From: Oscillatoriales cyanobacterium
GTDB taxonomy: Bacteria; Cyanobacteriota; Cyanobacteriia; Cyanobacteriales; Laspinemataceae
DNA: 64,000 nt
Assembly (NCBI GenBank): GCA_011390955.1
Contig: JAABRM010000003.1
Span: 62,001-126,000 of the forward strand
Direction: 5' to 3'
Each line of letters begins with the position of its first letter. The first letter of the stretch is position 1. This document shows positions 7,123 through 15,337 of this stretch, one piece after another. Below the pieces are notes generated by a model. It was not told the origin of the DNA. It worked only from the letters and a program-made list of their open reading frames with translations, and ran no database searches. Made by a program: the position numbers and the translations under genes.

Positions 7123-9291
7123 TCAATTAGTATTTTTAGTTTTCTTACCCGAAGGAGTTGGTTGACTTAAGGAAGTTTGCTGCGCTTTTGTAAGCTGAGT
7201 ATATTGACGACGAACTGCCGTCCCTACGGTGAGAACCTTCGCCACTAATTGACTGCCTGTGGTAATGTCAATTGTATTCATCTTAGCTTCACTAGCCTGT
7301 TTTTCATCAACGTTTCCTTGTCCTTTAATTTCATTGGCAATACTATAACCCACTTCATACAAATCATTGACTCCCGAAATCGTACTAAATCCCATATTTT
7401 TAGCGGCATCTGCCATCCGCCAAATATACTTAGCCGATTTAAAAGCAGCTTCGCCAAGAGTATCATTATGCCGACTAATTTCTTTTAGGGCATCTCCCAT
7501 ATTTTCGGTAACGGCTTGCATCGATTCTGCTTTGGTTTGTTCAATGGCATTTCCCCCTTGAAGTCCAACCACTGCATGATAAACTGCCGCATCAGTGACA
7601 TAAGCTTCATTGGAAAAAAGTGCCGACTCAGAAACGAGTTTTCGTAGGGCTTTTAATTTGACTTCTATATAACCATTGAGCGCTTCCAGCCCCGTAACGC
7701 CACCGACACCTGTTCCACCACTATCTCCCTGTTCAACCATATTATTATAACGAGCGATCGCCTCTTTTAGCTCCTTGCGTAACTGGGATACTTCTTGCAA
7801 TTTTCTCTCATAAACTCGGTTGCTCGATCCAATCAGTAAATTTTCCGCTAATACTTCACCACCAGACGATCTTCCACCCAATTGCTGATGGATTAATTTC
7901 TCGGCTGTACTGTTCAAACCAGTAATCCCACTCGCCATATCATCTTCACTCTGTTCAGCCGCATTTAGGGAGATATTCGCTTGTTTAGACATTTCCTCAG
8001 AAATCTCTTTAACATAGTTCTGATATTTAGCTTCTATGCTTTCTTTTTTCTTCTTGGAAAGACCTGCGGCTGCCGCATACTCTTCCCACTGCACAGGATT
8101 AGAGATATATAATCGGACTTTAACCAAAGACCATTCATCCTGTTGCTCCTTATCTTGTTGAGATAAGATTGATTCTTTAAAACCGCCTTGAACTTGACTT
8201 TTTCGTTCTCCTTCTTTTTGGGTCAGTTGATGACCATCCACCTCAACTCCCCCAAATTTGTGCATAAAGTCTAAAGCATAAACATTCACATCATAAACAA
8301 CTCCTGATTCATAATCCCAACCGTCTTTTTTAAACTCTTCATTAAAAATCTTGACGGCGAGTTCCGTTTCTGTTCCTTTCAAATTCACGTCAATATCAGA
8401 AGTTAAAGTTTCGCTTCCAGCGGCTGGCCATGCTTTTAACCCATTTTCGTCTGTGGTAAGTTGCTTAACTCTTTCTTTTGTTCTTACCAGAATTTCTTTA
8501 TGATGCCATTGACGAAATTCCCAGATTTTACGCATGAGCGCTTTAGCTTTTTCATCTCCCTCTGCTAATTCATGTTTGGCAGTATGCCAACTTTGTCCCA
8601 AAGGATATTTTAAAATATTACGAATTGTCTCAGATTCGGAATTCAATGAAGCAATGGCACCGAGAGTCGTTGATTGCAAAAAATCCTTCAATTCCTGAAG
8701 ACTCAGCTTTCCATTATTTAATAAAATTTCCGGTGACTGTTGATTCTCAGAAATATTTTGTTCCTCTGTAGGCTGACTGGCAACCGACTGACTGGCAACT
8801 GGTTGATTGGCAACCGACTGATTCGCTGGGGACTGATTCGCTGGGGACTGATTCGCTGGGGACTGATTCGCTGGGGACTTATTTGCAGTGGAATGCCCGA
8901 TCGCCGCTTCAATACTATTTAGTTTCCGTGCTTGTTTGACAGGCAAAAGTGGCAAGCCTCTGGCTTTACGAATTCGGTTAGCGTCTTTAACCTGCTCTGG
9001 AGTAAGCTTGCATTGAATATTGGGCGCGTCACCTTTCATTTGAATCGTTGGCAAACCCGGTGACTCTGGAGGGGTGCTGGGCGCTGAAATAGAAATATTC
9101 CCTAAACTATGGCCAAAACCTTGCCCAAAACCTTCGCGGGGTTCTGGTTCCATTTGCAACTCTGGCACTTCTAAGTCTGGACTCATAGTTTCCGCTGACT
9201 GAACCCAGGAACTTGACTGCAACTGGGTTTGTATTTGGGGGACAAATACCGGATCCGCGTTCTTTTTCTGGCTGCGAGAGTGACTTGGCAT
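7123..9291 (-). CDS. Large orphan protein with eCIS-cargo-like leader and nucleotidyltransferase-like motif
   Basis: The protein has 722 residues and no signal peptide. Residues 1-100 are Pro/Gln-rich with FGHSLGNISI (59-68) followed by PTIQMK. This resembles the N terminus of cyanobacterial proteins that carry the eCIS-associated DUF4157 core, but the HExxH metalloprotease-like core itself is absent. A SPANQ/VASQ repeat follows (138-173). Residues ~280-345 read as a nucleotidyltransferase-like active site: G292-S293, then D299-x-D301 (SDIDVNL), and D334 in VVYDVNVYA. The remainder (350-700) is helical. No eCIS sheath, baseplate or tube gene lies in the window, so this would be an orphan cargo or toxin. 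It is divergent from the methyltransferase cluster. Function is inference. Confidence 0.6.
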   Translation of the reverse strand: MPSHSRSQKKNADPVFVPQIQTQLQSSSWVQSAETMSPDLEVPELQMEPEPREGFGQGFGHSLGNISISAPSTPPESPGLPTIQMKGDAPNIQCKLTPEQVKDANRIRKARGLPLLPVKQARKLNSIEAAIGHSTANKSPANQSPANQSPANQSPANQSVANQPVASQSVASQPTEEQNISENQQSPEILLNNGKLSLQELKDFLQSTTLGAIASLNSESETIRNILKYPLGQSWHTAKHELAEGDEKAKALMRKIWEFRQWHHKEILVRTKERVKQLTTDENGLKAWPAAGSETLTSDIDVNLKGTETELAVKIFNEEFKKDGWDYESGVVYDVNVYALDFMHKFGGVEVDGHQLTQKEGERKSQVQGGFKESILSQQDKEQQDEWSLVKVRLYISNPVQWEEYAAAAGLSKKKKESIEAKYQNYVKEISEEMSKQANISLNAAEQSEDDMASGITGLNSTAEKLIHQQLGGRSSGGEVLAENLLIGSSNRVYERKLQEVSQLRKELKEAIARYNNMVEQGDSGGTGVGGVTGLEALNGYIEVKLKALRKLVSESALFSNEAYVTDAAVYHAVVGLQGGNAIEQTKAESMQAVTENMGDALKEISRHNDTLGEAAFKSAKYIWRMADAAKNMGFSTISGVNDLYEVGYSIANEIKGQGNVDEKQASEAKMNTIDITTGSQLVAKVLTVGTAVRRQYTQLTKAQQTSLSQPTPSGKKTKNTN
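8796..8880 (-). repeat. 15-bp tandem coding repeat (SPANQ)
   Basis: Repeats of ttcgctggggactga and variants (4 near-identical copies plus diverged ones) encode SPANQ/VANQ/VASQ pentapeptides in the linker of the 722-residue protein. Confidence 0.88.
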
Positions 9292-9549
9292 ATTTTTCTC
9301 GGTTTTACACTAAGTTTGATTTCGTTTTGTAAAGGTTGATTAACCCCAGGGGAATCAGAAAAGTTAGATGTCATCAATTGTAGAAGAGTTGGGCAGCAGG
9401 GGTGGATTAGACTTTAGTCTAATTGTGAACCGAAAAAAATCATCCCAGAATCCATATTATATTAGATTCAAAAAATTAATCGCACTTGCACCGTTAAACA
9501 AATAACCACAGAAACACTGCACTAATTCAAGTACAAATAGACAGATCCT

Positions 9550-10620
9550 ATGACATCTTCCCAACCCCTAAACCCCACTAAAGAGCGACCTGTAATTACC
9601 GATCCAGATGTGCTGAATTCCCTACTAATGGATGCCTTTAATCGCTCCGTTGCTGCTGGGGGAGAAATGTTAATGCCTTGCGTTCCCGTACTGCATTCTT
9701 CCCAGATGAAGCGAATTCTAGGAATTTTTGATGCTTTGGGTAGCGAATTTAATGAAGAACAACTGCAACGGTTGAGTCAAATTGTGGCGCGAAAACTTCA
9801 CGAAGGTTTTCAAATTTCCCCTCATGCCAGACTACTGCTGCACTACAAACCCGCAGAAGGCAAACAAGAAGGATTAACTTTTGATATTTCCGTGAAAGTT
9901 GCCTCTTTTGAGGATGAGTATAAAGATTGGGTCGAAAGCCAAAATCCGCCTTTATTCGGTCAATATGCCGATGCCAAGGTGATGGCATTAGCCGCAGAAT
10001 TGGGCAACCCCGCAGAAGCACCAATATTAGATGTGGGGGCAGCCAATGGGCGCAATACTTTTGCTTTAGCGGCCCGGGGTTTTCCTGTGGATGCGGTGGA
10101 GTTAGCCCCAGAATTTCTCCGCCACTTAGAAATCAACGCCCAAGGAAAAGCGGTGACGGTGACTCCAGGGGATATTTGCGATCCGTTAGTCAGAATGGAA
10201 CCGAATTATTATCGATTGGCGATCGCCCCAGAAATTGTCGCTGCCCATTGTTATGACAGCGATCGCCTGCGACTATTCCTAGTAAAAATGTGCGATAGCC
10301 TGCAAACCAACGGCTTATTACTTTTTAGCCTATTCCTTGCTGCTGACGACTATCAACCGGATCCGGGCATTCGCCAAATCGCCCAACTCCAGTGGTGTCC
10401 CATCTTCACCAGGCAAGAACTCTCCGAAGCAATGGCAGACCTGCCCCTAGAGTTAATCACCGATGAATCCGTCCTAGAGTACGAACAACACCATCGACCA
10501 GGGGAAATTTGGCCCCCCTGCGATCGCTTCACCAACTGGGCTGCCGGGTGGGAACTTTTTGCCCAAACCGATGAAAAACCCTTCATAGAATTGCGTTGGC
10601 TTGTTTGTCGTCGAATTTAA
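9550..10620 (+). CDS. SAM-dependent methyltransferase, paralog 1 of 3
   Basis: The protein has 356 residues. The N-terminal ~135 residues (LMPCVPVLHSSQMKRILGIF...) are conserved across the three tandem paralogs but unknown to me. A class I Rossmann methyltransferase domain starts near 155, with motif I ILDVGAANGRNTFALA and motif II VDAVELAPEF. Motif I reads GAAN where the two sister copies read GAGTGRN, so SAM binding may be altered. The C-terminal tail (IELRWLVCRRI) is shared. This is the first of three genes on one strand (9550-13309). The substrate is unknown. Confidence 0.78.
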   Translation: MTSSQPLNPTKERPVITDPDVLNSLLMDAFNRSVAAGGEMLMPCVPVLHSSQMKRILGIFDALGSEFNEEQLQRLSQIVARKLHEGFQISPHARLLLHYKPAEGKQEGLTFDISVKVASFEDEYKDWVESQNPPLFGQYADAKVMALAAELGNPAEAPILDVGAANGRNTFALAARGFPVDAVELAPEFLRHLEINAQGKAVTVTPGDICDPLVRMEPNYYRLAIAPEIVAAHCYDSDRLRLFLVKMCDSLQTNGLLLFSLFLAADDYQPDPGIRQIAQLQWCPIFTRQELSEAMADLPLELITDESVLEYEQHHRPGEIWPPCDRFTNWAAGWELFAQTDEKPFIELRWLVCRRI

Positions 10621-10800
10621 TACTGGTTATTTGTTGTTGGTTGGTTGTTGTTTGTTGATTGTTGATTGTTGATTGTTGATTGTTGTTTGTTGTTTGTTTT
10701 TGTCACCATCAACCATCAACCATCAACCAATAACCAATAACCAACAACCATCAACCAATAACAATCAACCAACAACCAACAACCAACAACCAACAACAAA
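10621..10800. repeat. Long GT/CA simple inverted repeat
   Basis: The segment (ttgttg)n/(ttgattg)n is followed by (ccatcaa)n/(ccaacaa)n, giving complementary halves of ~65 and ~90 bp that could form an extended hairpin. The next gene's frame is open through the second half, which creates a spurious N-terminal extension. Confidence 0.85.
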
Positions 10801-10804
10801 AACT

Positions 10805-11908
10805 ATGATTGCTCAAACCATTTCCACCCCCAAATTAACCATTGTCAACGGCCAATGGGCGAAAAAATCAAGCCGCACCGCATCCGCCGTAATTCGGGAG
10901 CCAATTCTCACCGAAATGGCCAATAAATTTTCAATTTGTGGTGATTTAATCATGCCTTGCATTCCCAGCATGAAGCATGATTATTTCCAAAGAGTTCATG
11001 CACTATTTAACGCTTTTGGCATTAAACCTACTCCCGAAAAACTTAAAGAACTCTATCAACAAATTATCGCCAAAATTAACCAAGGATTTCAAGAATCTCC
11101 CCATTCTCGGATTAGAATTAAATACGAAAGTATATTAGAACCAGATCGGGGAATAACTTTTAATATTGGGTTAATGAACTATTCAGTAGTTGCTCAATAC
11201 CAGGATTGGTTAAAAAACCGCAAACCGCCTTTTTTTGGCACTCATCCCGATGCCAAATTAATGGCGATCGCTGCTGCCATGAATCAACCAACCCAACAAA
11301 TCAAAATATTAGATATTGGGGCAGGAACCGGACGAAATACCATCCCTTTAGCCAAATTAGGCTATCCTGTAGATGCCGTAGAATTAACCCCAGAATTTGC
11401 CGACCAAATTCAACAGAAGGCGGAAAAATCCAACTTACCTGTACGAGTCATTAAAGGAAATGTCCTTGATTCTCGACAAGTAAAACTCCGACCTGCCAAT
11501 TATGATATAATATTAATTTCTGAAGTAATTTGTCACTTAAGAACTGCCAATGACCTCAGACAAATCTTAGCAAAAATGTCTGACTTACTAGCCCCCGGAG
11601 GTTTATTACTCTTTAACTCTTTTTTGCCCATTGGTGACTATGAACCGAAGCAATTCGACCGAGAAATTGCTCAATCAGAAATCTCGACTATTTTTACTTA
11701 TAGCGAACTCGTTTGGGCAATGGACAAACTGCCATTAAAAATGATTTCTGATGAATCTGCTTTTGACTACGAACATCAACACCTACCCATCGAAGCATGG
11801 CCTCCTACGGGCTGGTATTGTGACTGGGCAACGGGGCGGGATGCTTTTTGGAAAGCCTTAAATCGACCACCCATAGAACTTCGCTGGATTCTTTGTCAGC
11901 GAACTTAG
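10805..11908 (+). CDS. SAM-dependent methyltransferase, paralog 2 of 3
   Basis: The protein has 367 residues from the ATG at 10805. I prefer this to the upstream ATG at 10673 because the extra 44 residues (ST/NN/QPTT-rich) are only translated simple repeat. It has the same architecture as its neighbours: an N-terminal region with LIMPCIPSMKHDYF, motif I ILDIGAGTGRNTIPLA, acidic loop VDAVELTPEF and tail IELRWILCQRT. Two 76-bp direct repeats with REP sequence separate it from paralog 3. Tandem amplification followed by divergence is likely. The methyl acceptor is unknown. Confidence 0.8.
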   Translation: MIAQTISTPKLTIVNGQWAKKSSRTASAVIREPILTEMANKFSICGDLIMPCIPSMKHDYFQRVHALFNAFGIKPTPEKLKELYQQIIAKINQGFQESPHSRIRIKYESILEPDRGITFNIGLMNYSVVAQYQDWLKNRKPPFFGTHPDAKLMAIAAAMNQPTQQIKILDIGAGTGRNTIPLAKLGYPVDAVELTPEFADQIQQKAEKSNLPVRVIKGNVLDSRQVKLRPANYDIILISEVICHLRTANDLRQILAKMSDLLAPGGLLLFNSFLPIGDYEPKQFDREIAQSEISTIFTYSELVWAMDKLPLKMISDESAFDYEHQHLPIEAWPPTGWYCDWATGRDAFWKALNRPPIELRWILCQRT

Positions 11909-11920
11909 AAACCACTCTAA

Positions 11921-11934
11921 GAAACCCGGTTTCT
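11921..11934. repeat. GAAACCCGGTTTCT palindrome
   Basis: One copy of the short palindromic family lies directly after methyltransferase paralog 2. Confidence 0.9.
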
Positions 11935-11937
11935 GAT

Positions 11938-12140
11938 ATCAAGTCCGGTCGTTCGGTTACAAAAACAATCCTCTATCGTTAAGATGGATTCCCGCTTTCG
12001 CGGGAATGACAGATTTTCTTCTGATATGGTCTGTGGTGCATTTATTTCTGCCCACCTACTTATCAAGTCCGGTCGATCGGTTACAAAAACAATCCTCTAT
12101 CGTTAAGATGGATTCCCGCTTTCGCGGGAATGACAGCACT
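11938..12140. repeat. 76-bp direct repeat pair with REP/MITE fragment
   Basis: Copies at about 11938-12013 and 12062-12137 each read atcaagtccggtcg(t/a)tcggtt... and end in the REP palindrome ggattcccgctttcgcgggaatgac. Between them (12010-12062) lies the terminal ~50 bp of the MITE described at 17783-17934, including its end cccacctactta. Confidence 0.85.
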
Positions 12141-12184
12141 TTGAGACAACTTTTAAACCAATAACAAATCAAGGTAATTAACGA

Positions 12185-13309
12185 ATGGTTGACGCGAAAT
12201 TATTAGAAAATTCCTCAGAAAATTCCTCGGAAATTCCCTCAGAAATTTCCGCCCCAGAATTGCCGCAACCGAGACAAAAACCCATGCTCAAAGAAGCGGT
12301 TTGGCGAGAATTACAAGAACGATTTGTCGCCCGTGGACAAGTCACGATGCCCTGTGTTCCAGGAATGCTACATAATTGCCTCGATCGCATTGCCGGAATC
12401 TTTCAATCCATTGGCGCTAAAGTTGACTCTGAAGCAGTTAGCGAAATTCCTCGCAACTTAGCCCTGAAATTACAAGAAGGATTTGATGCCTCGGTTCACT
12501 CTACTTTGTTTTTTCAGTATGAACCCGTAGAACCACCAGGAGATGGTTTACGTTTTGACATCAAAATTCAAGTCGGGACAATTGCCCAACAGTATCAAAA
12601 ATGGTTGGACAATCGAGAACCGCCTTTGTTTGGCACTCATCCCGATGCCAAACTGATGGCTGTAGCGGCTGCTTTAGGGGAACCGAGTCAGGTGCCAGTG
12701 TTGGATGTGGGGGCAGGAACCGGACGCAATACTATTCCCTTAGCCCAAGCAGGTTATCCCGTGGATGCGGTGGAGTTAACCCCGGAATTTGTCCAGCAAA
12801 TGAAATCCCAAGCCCAGGAATTAGGACTGCCGGTGCGGGTTTTTCTGGGAGATATTCTCGCTCCCAGAGAAGTGAAACTGCGACCCGCTCATTATCGTTT
12901 AGTGGTTTTAGCGGAAGTGGTCGCTTCCCATTTTAAAAATGTGGAACAATTGCGGCTTTTGTTAGCAAAAATGGCCGATTGTCTCCAGTCCGGGGGTTTG
13001 TTACTTTTTAGTATGTTTTTAACGGTGGACGATTATGATCCGAATGAGGTAGCCCGTCAATTGTCCCAAGTGAATTGGTCTTGTTTATTTACTCGTCAGG
13101 ATTTGGCAGAGGCAATCGCGCAATTGCCTCTAGAAATTGTCACCGATGAATCAGTTGTAGAATACGAGAAAAAACATCAGCCAATCGAAGCATGGCCCCC
13201 GACTGGCTGGTTTATTACATGGTGTGAGGGAGAAAATCTTTTTCCCCTCAAAGATCGGGATTTTAAATCTCCTTTGGAATTACGCTGGATTCTCTGCCGC
13301 AGAAAATAG
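12185..13309 (+). CDS. SAM-dependent methyltransferase, paralog 3 of 3
   Basis: The protein has 374 residues. The N-terminal tail is Ser/Glu-rich (ENSSENSSEIPSEIS). The shared domain follows (TMPCVPGMLHNCLDRIAGIF), then the Rossmann fold with motif I VLDVGAGTGRNTIPLA and VDAVELTPEF. It is closer to paralog 2 than to paralog 1. The last 30 bp overlap, on the opposite strand, the end of the hydrolase gene (13280-14218). Role unknown. Confidence 0.8.
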   Translation: MVDAKLLENSSENSSEIPSEISAPELPQPRQKPMLKEAVWRELQERFVARGQVTMPCVPGMLHNCLDRIAGIFQSIGAKVDSEAVSEIPRNLALKLQEGFDASVHSTLFFQYEPVEPPGDGLRFDIKIQVGTIAQQYQKWLDNREPPLFGTHPDAKLMAVAAALGEPSQVPVLDVGAGTGRNTIPLAQAGYPVDAVELTPEFVQQMKSQAQELGLPVRVFLGDILAPREVKLRPAHYRLVVLAEVVASHFKNVEQLRLLLAKMADCLQSGGLLLFSMFLTVDDYDPNEVARQLSQVNWSCLFTRQDLAEAIAQLPLEIVTDESVVEYEKKHQPIEAWPPTGWFITWCEGENLFPLKDRDFKSPLELRWILCRRK

Positions 13310-14218
13310 TTTCAGAAACTTGCGAATCAACCCAATGGTTAACCCTGGTAATTCTAATTGTGGGGTTAAACCTACGTCGTCCAACTGTTGAAATACCTTA
13401 ACCGCAGTGGGGTTAAGTTTGGCTAACCGTTGGCCGATTTCTGGACTGGTAAATTGAGACTGGCGACCCCAAATAATTGCCGTGGGGATGGTCAGATCCG
13501 GCATATAAAGGGATAAGTCAAAACACAGATCCCCTCGGACAAATGAAAGGGCAGCATATTCGCCGTTGGGTTGTTTGGCAGATTCTAAATAGGCTGCGAC
13601 GATTTCTTCATAAATGCGGCTGGGATTAGCAAATTGGCGAATTTCTAGAAAGCGACGAATCCCCGATGGGTTGGTAATACCCACATTGTAAAAGAAGCGA
13701 TCGAGAATGGGAGTTTTGACGATTTGGGCAAAAAAGTTATTTCGATAGTCTTCGCCAAAGTCAGACAGTCCCGCAGGAGTGGTGAGAATCAGGGATTTAA
13801 ATAATTCTGGACGGGCGATCGCTGCCCGAATAGTTATCGCCGCAGTCAGAGACGAAGCAATCACCGTCGTGGGGCGATCGCCAGTTTTTTCCAGAAACTC
13901 AATAATCGTCTGAATATAATCATCAACCTGATAATTCCGTTCGGGATGGTCGGAACGCCCCCAACCAATCAGATCCGGAGCCAAAATCCGATAATCTGCC
14001 GCAAAAGCGGGGTAAACCTTAGACCACTCATAAGCCGATGACCCGCCACCAAACCCGTGCAAAAAAACCAAACTTGGCAAAGAAACTGAATCCTTCGAGG
14101 ACGGTTCGCCCTCATTTTCCGGCGATCTACGCCACAGTTCCTCAGCCCCACTGTAATAAACCATAGTGCCGAGGGATGTCACCACACTATGTTGCTCAAA
14201 GCCGATAGGTATAAACAT
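13280..14218 (-). CDS. Alpha/beta-hydrolase fold protein, catalytic triad apparently incomplete
   Basis: The protein has 312 residues and a typical alpha/beta-hydrolase layout: FLHGFGGGSSAY oxyanion loop (52-63), LIGWGRSDHP (83-92) and a nucleophile elbow at S123 in the unusual context IASSLTAA, where GxSxG is expected. The region where the catalytic Asp normally follows IIWG reads RQSQFTSPE, and the usual C-terminal GH motif reads DVGLTPQLELP with no His. It may be a non-hydrolytic member or use other residues. Its 3' end overlaps the convergent methyltransferase gene by 30 bp. Confidence 0.82.
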   Translation of the reverse strand: MFIPIGFEQHSVVTSLGTMVYYSGAEELWRRSPENEGEPSSKDSVSLPSLVFLHGFGGGSSAYEWSKVYPAFAADYRILAPDLIGWGRSDHPERNYQVDDYIQTIIEFLEKTGDRPTTVIASSLTAAITIRAAIARPELFKSLILTTPAGLSDFGEDYRNNFFAQIVKTPILDRFFYNVGITNPSGIRRFLEIRQFANPSRIYEEIVAAYLESAKQPNGEYAALSFVRGDLCFDLSLYMPDLTIPTAIIWGRQSQFTSPEIGQRLAKLNPTAVKVFQQLDDVGLTPQLELPGLTIGLIRKFLKLFSAAENPA

Positions 14219-14501
14219 TCAGCAGCCTCCTTTAACGACCAATTGCAGCCAAGCCAATTCAAGTTCTGTTAATACCATTGCATAATTCATTAAAACTCCC
14301 CCACAAGACCTGGAGCCAGCACCCCCCGGCAAGTGCTGACTAACCCCAAGCTTCGGGAACGCCCAGACCGCAGCCTTCATAAGCCTTCATATTTGTTTAC
14401 AAGCCCTGGGGGAAATCGTTAAGCTTCATTACAAAATAAAACCCTATATCTCGAAAGATGGTATCGTTCAAAGAAATCTTGCCAATGCCGAGAATCTTTG
14501 G

Positions 14502-14714
14502 ATGGAGAACACTTTGACTTCACAACTGAATCAACAACCTGCTGGTTTGATGCGTGAGGATATCGGTGAGTATGTGGCTCACCTACAACTTCACATGACT
14601 TTACAAGCCCGGAACTTGATTCCCGCTTTAACCCAAACGAAAGATAGCCGCGAGCAGTTGTTACAACAGACTCAGGCTAACTTTGAAAAATATGTTTCTC
14701 GACAAGCACTTTAA
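14502..14714 (+). CDS. Small conserved-looking hypothetical protein
   Basis: This 70-residue soluble helical protein (AGLMREDIGEYVAHLQLHMT...) has no motif I recognise. Its independence is supported by a Shine-Dalgarno-like ggatgg overlapping the start, a ~280-bp upstream leader and a strong rho-independent terminator 60 bp after the stop. It is probably a monocistronic regulator or adaptor. Function unknown. Confidence 0.65.
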   Translation: MENTLTSQLNQQPAGLMREDIGEYVAHLQLHMTLQARNLIPALTQTKDSREQLLQQTQANFEKYVSRQAL

Positions 14715-14775
14715 ACCAGTTTAACCCAGTTCGGAGATTCTCTCTGAAAGCAATTATCTAAATTTTTTCTAAGAA

Positions 14776-14808
14776 TCAGGGCATTTATCACGCCCTGATT
14801 TTTATTTT
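14776..14808 (+). terminator. Rho-independent terminator after the 70-residue gene
   Basis: Stem tcagggc / gccctga with a 9-nt loop, followed by tttttatttt. Confidence 0.88.
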
Positions 14809-14845
14809 ATTGGCGTTTGATTTCTGCGCGACCATCTAGCTATCT

Positions 14846-15173
14846 GTAGGGTGTGAAAGCGCGAAGCGTAACGCACCAATTCCCCGTAAACCAAAATCAA
14901 CCAAAATCAACCAAAATACAGGGTTTTTCAGATTACTAAACCACGAGCGGGCGAAGCATTCCGGTAGGGGCGAAGCATTCCGGTAGATAACCTATTGCTT
15001 AGAATACTAAATGGACTGCCGGAATGCTTCGCCCTTACAATATTTTCAGCAATAATTTGTCTGCCGGAATGCTTCGCCCCTACAAATCATTGTGGTTTAT
15101 TTAATATAGGACTTACGCAAGTAATCTATATATGGCGTATTGGTGCGTTAAGCTTTGCGCTTTCACACCCTAC
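14846..15173. repeat. Element bounded by ~34-bp inverted repeats
   Basis: The left arm at 14846-14880 (gtagggtgtgaaagcgc...) is complementary to 15139-15173 (...gctttcacaccctac) with about three mismatches. Four copies of the gcgaagcattccgg motif lie inside in two orientations. No coding capacity is seen. It looks like a MITE or composite palindromic element. Confidence 0.75.
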
Positions 15174-15201
15174 GGATAGTGTTTATGCGTAATTCCTATA
15201 A
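15105..15201. repeat. Small element with ATAGGACTTACGCA inverted ends
   Basis: The ends ataggacttacgca (15106-15119) and tgcgtaattcctat (15187-15200) are inverted copies. The element overlaps the right arm of 14846-15173. A related element with agacttacgca ends lies at 16648-16738. Confidence 0.6.
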
Positions 15202-15235
15202 TAGAAAACCGCTGTAAACCAAAATCAATTAACAT

Positions 15236-15266
15236 AAAATAGGGTGAGATTTAATCCCACCCCTTT
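15236..15266 (-). terminator. Possible terminator of the PEP-CTERM gene
   Basis: On the minus strand, arms gggtgggat / atctcaccc are followed by a T-rich tail (ctattttat). It lies 72 bp after the stop codon. Confidence 0.45.
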
Positions 15267-15315
15267 ATTTTTTGTCGATATTTTTGTCGATATTTTTGTC
15301 GATATCTTGGTCGGT
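15266..15315. repeat. 12-bp tandem repeat tttttgtcgata
   Basis: Three to four tandem copies, the last one diverged (cttggtcggta), immediately downstream of the PEP-CTERM gene. Confidence 0.8.
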
Positions 15316-15337
15316 ATTACCCGATATTTCAACTCAC

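Noticed and set aside
8718-8922. Repetitive frames on both strands
   Set aside because: Shadow frames of the SPANQ repeat in the 722-residue gene.
10673-10804. Upstream extension of methyltransferase paralog 2
   Set aside because: The 44 extra residues are encoded by the GT/CA simple repeat and are absent from the sister genes.
14400-14501. Possible glutamine riboswitch upstream of the 70-residue gene (atcgttca element)
   Set aside because: The remaining conserved positions of the glnA or downstream-peptide motif could not be found.
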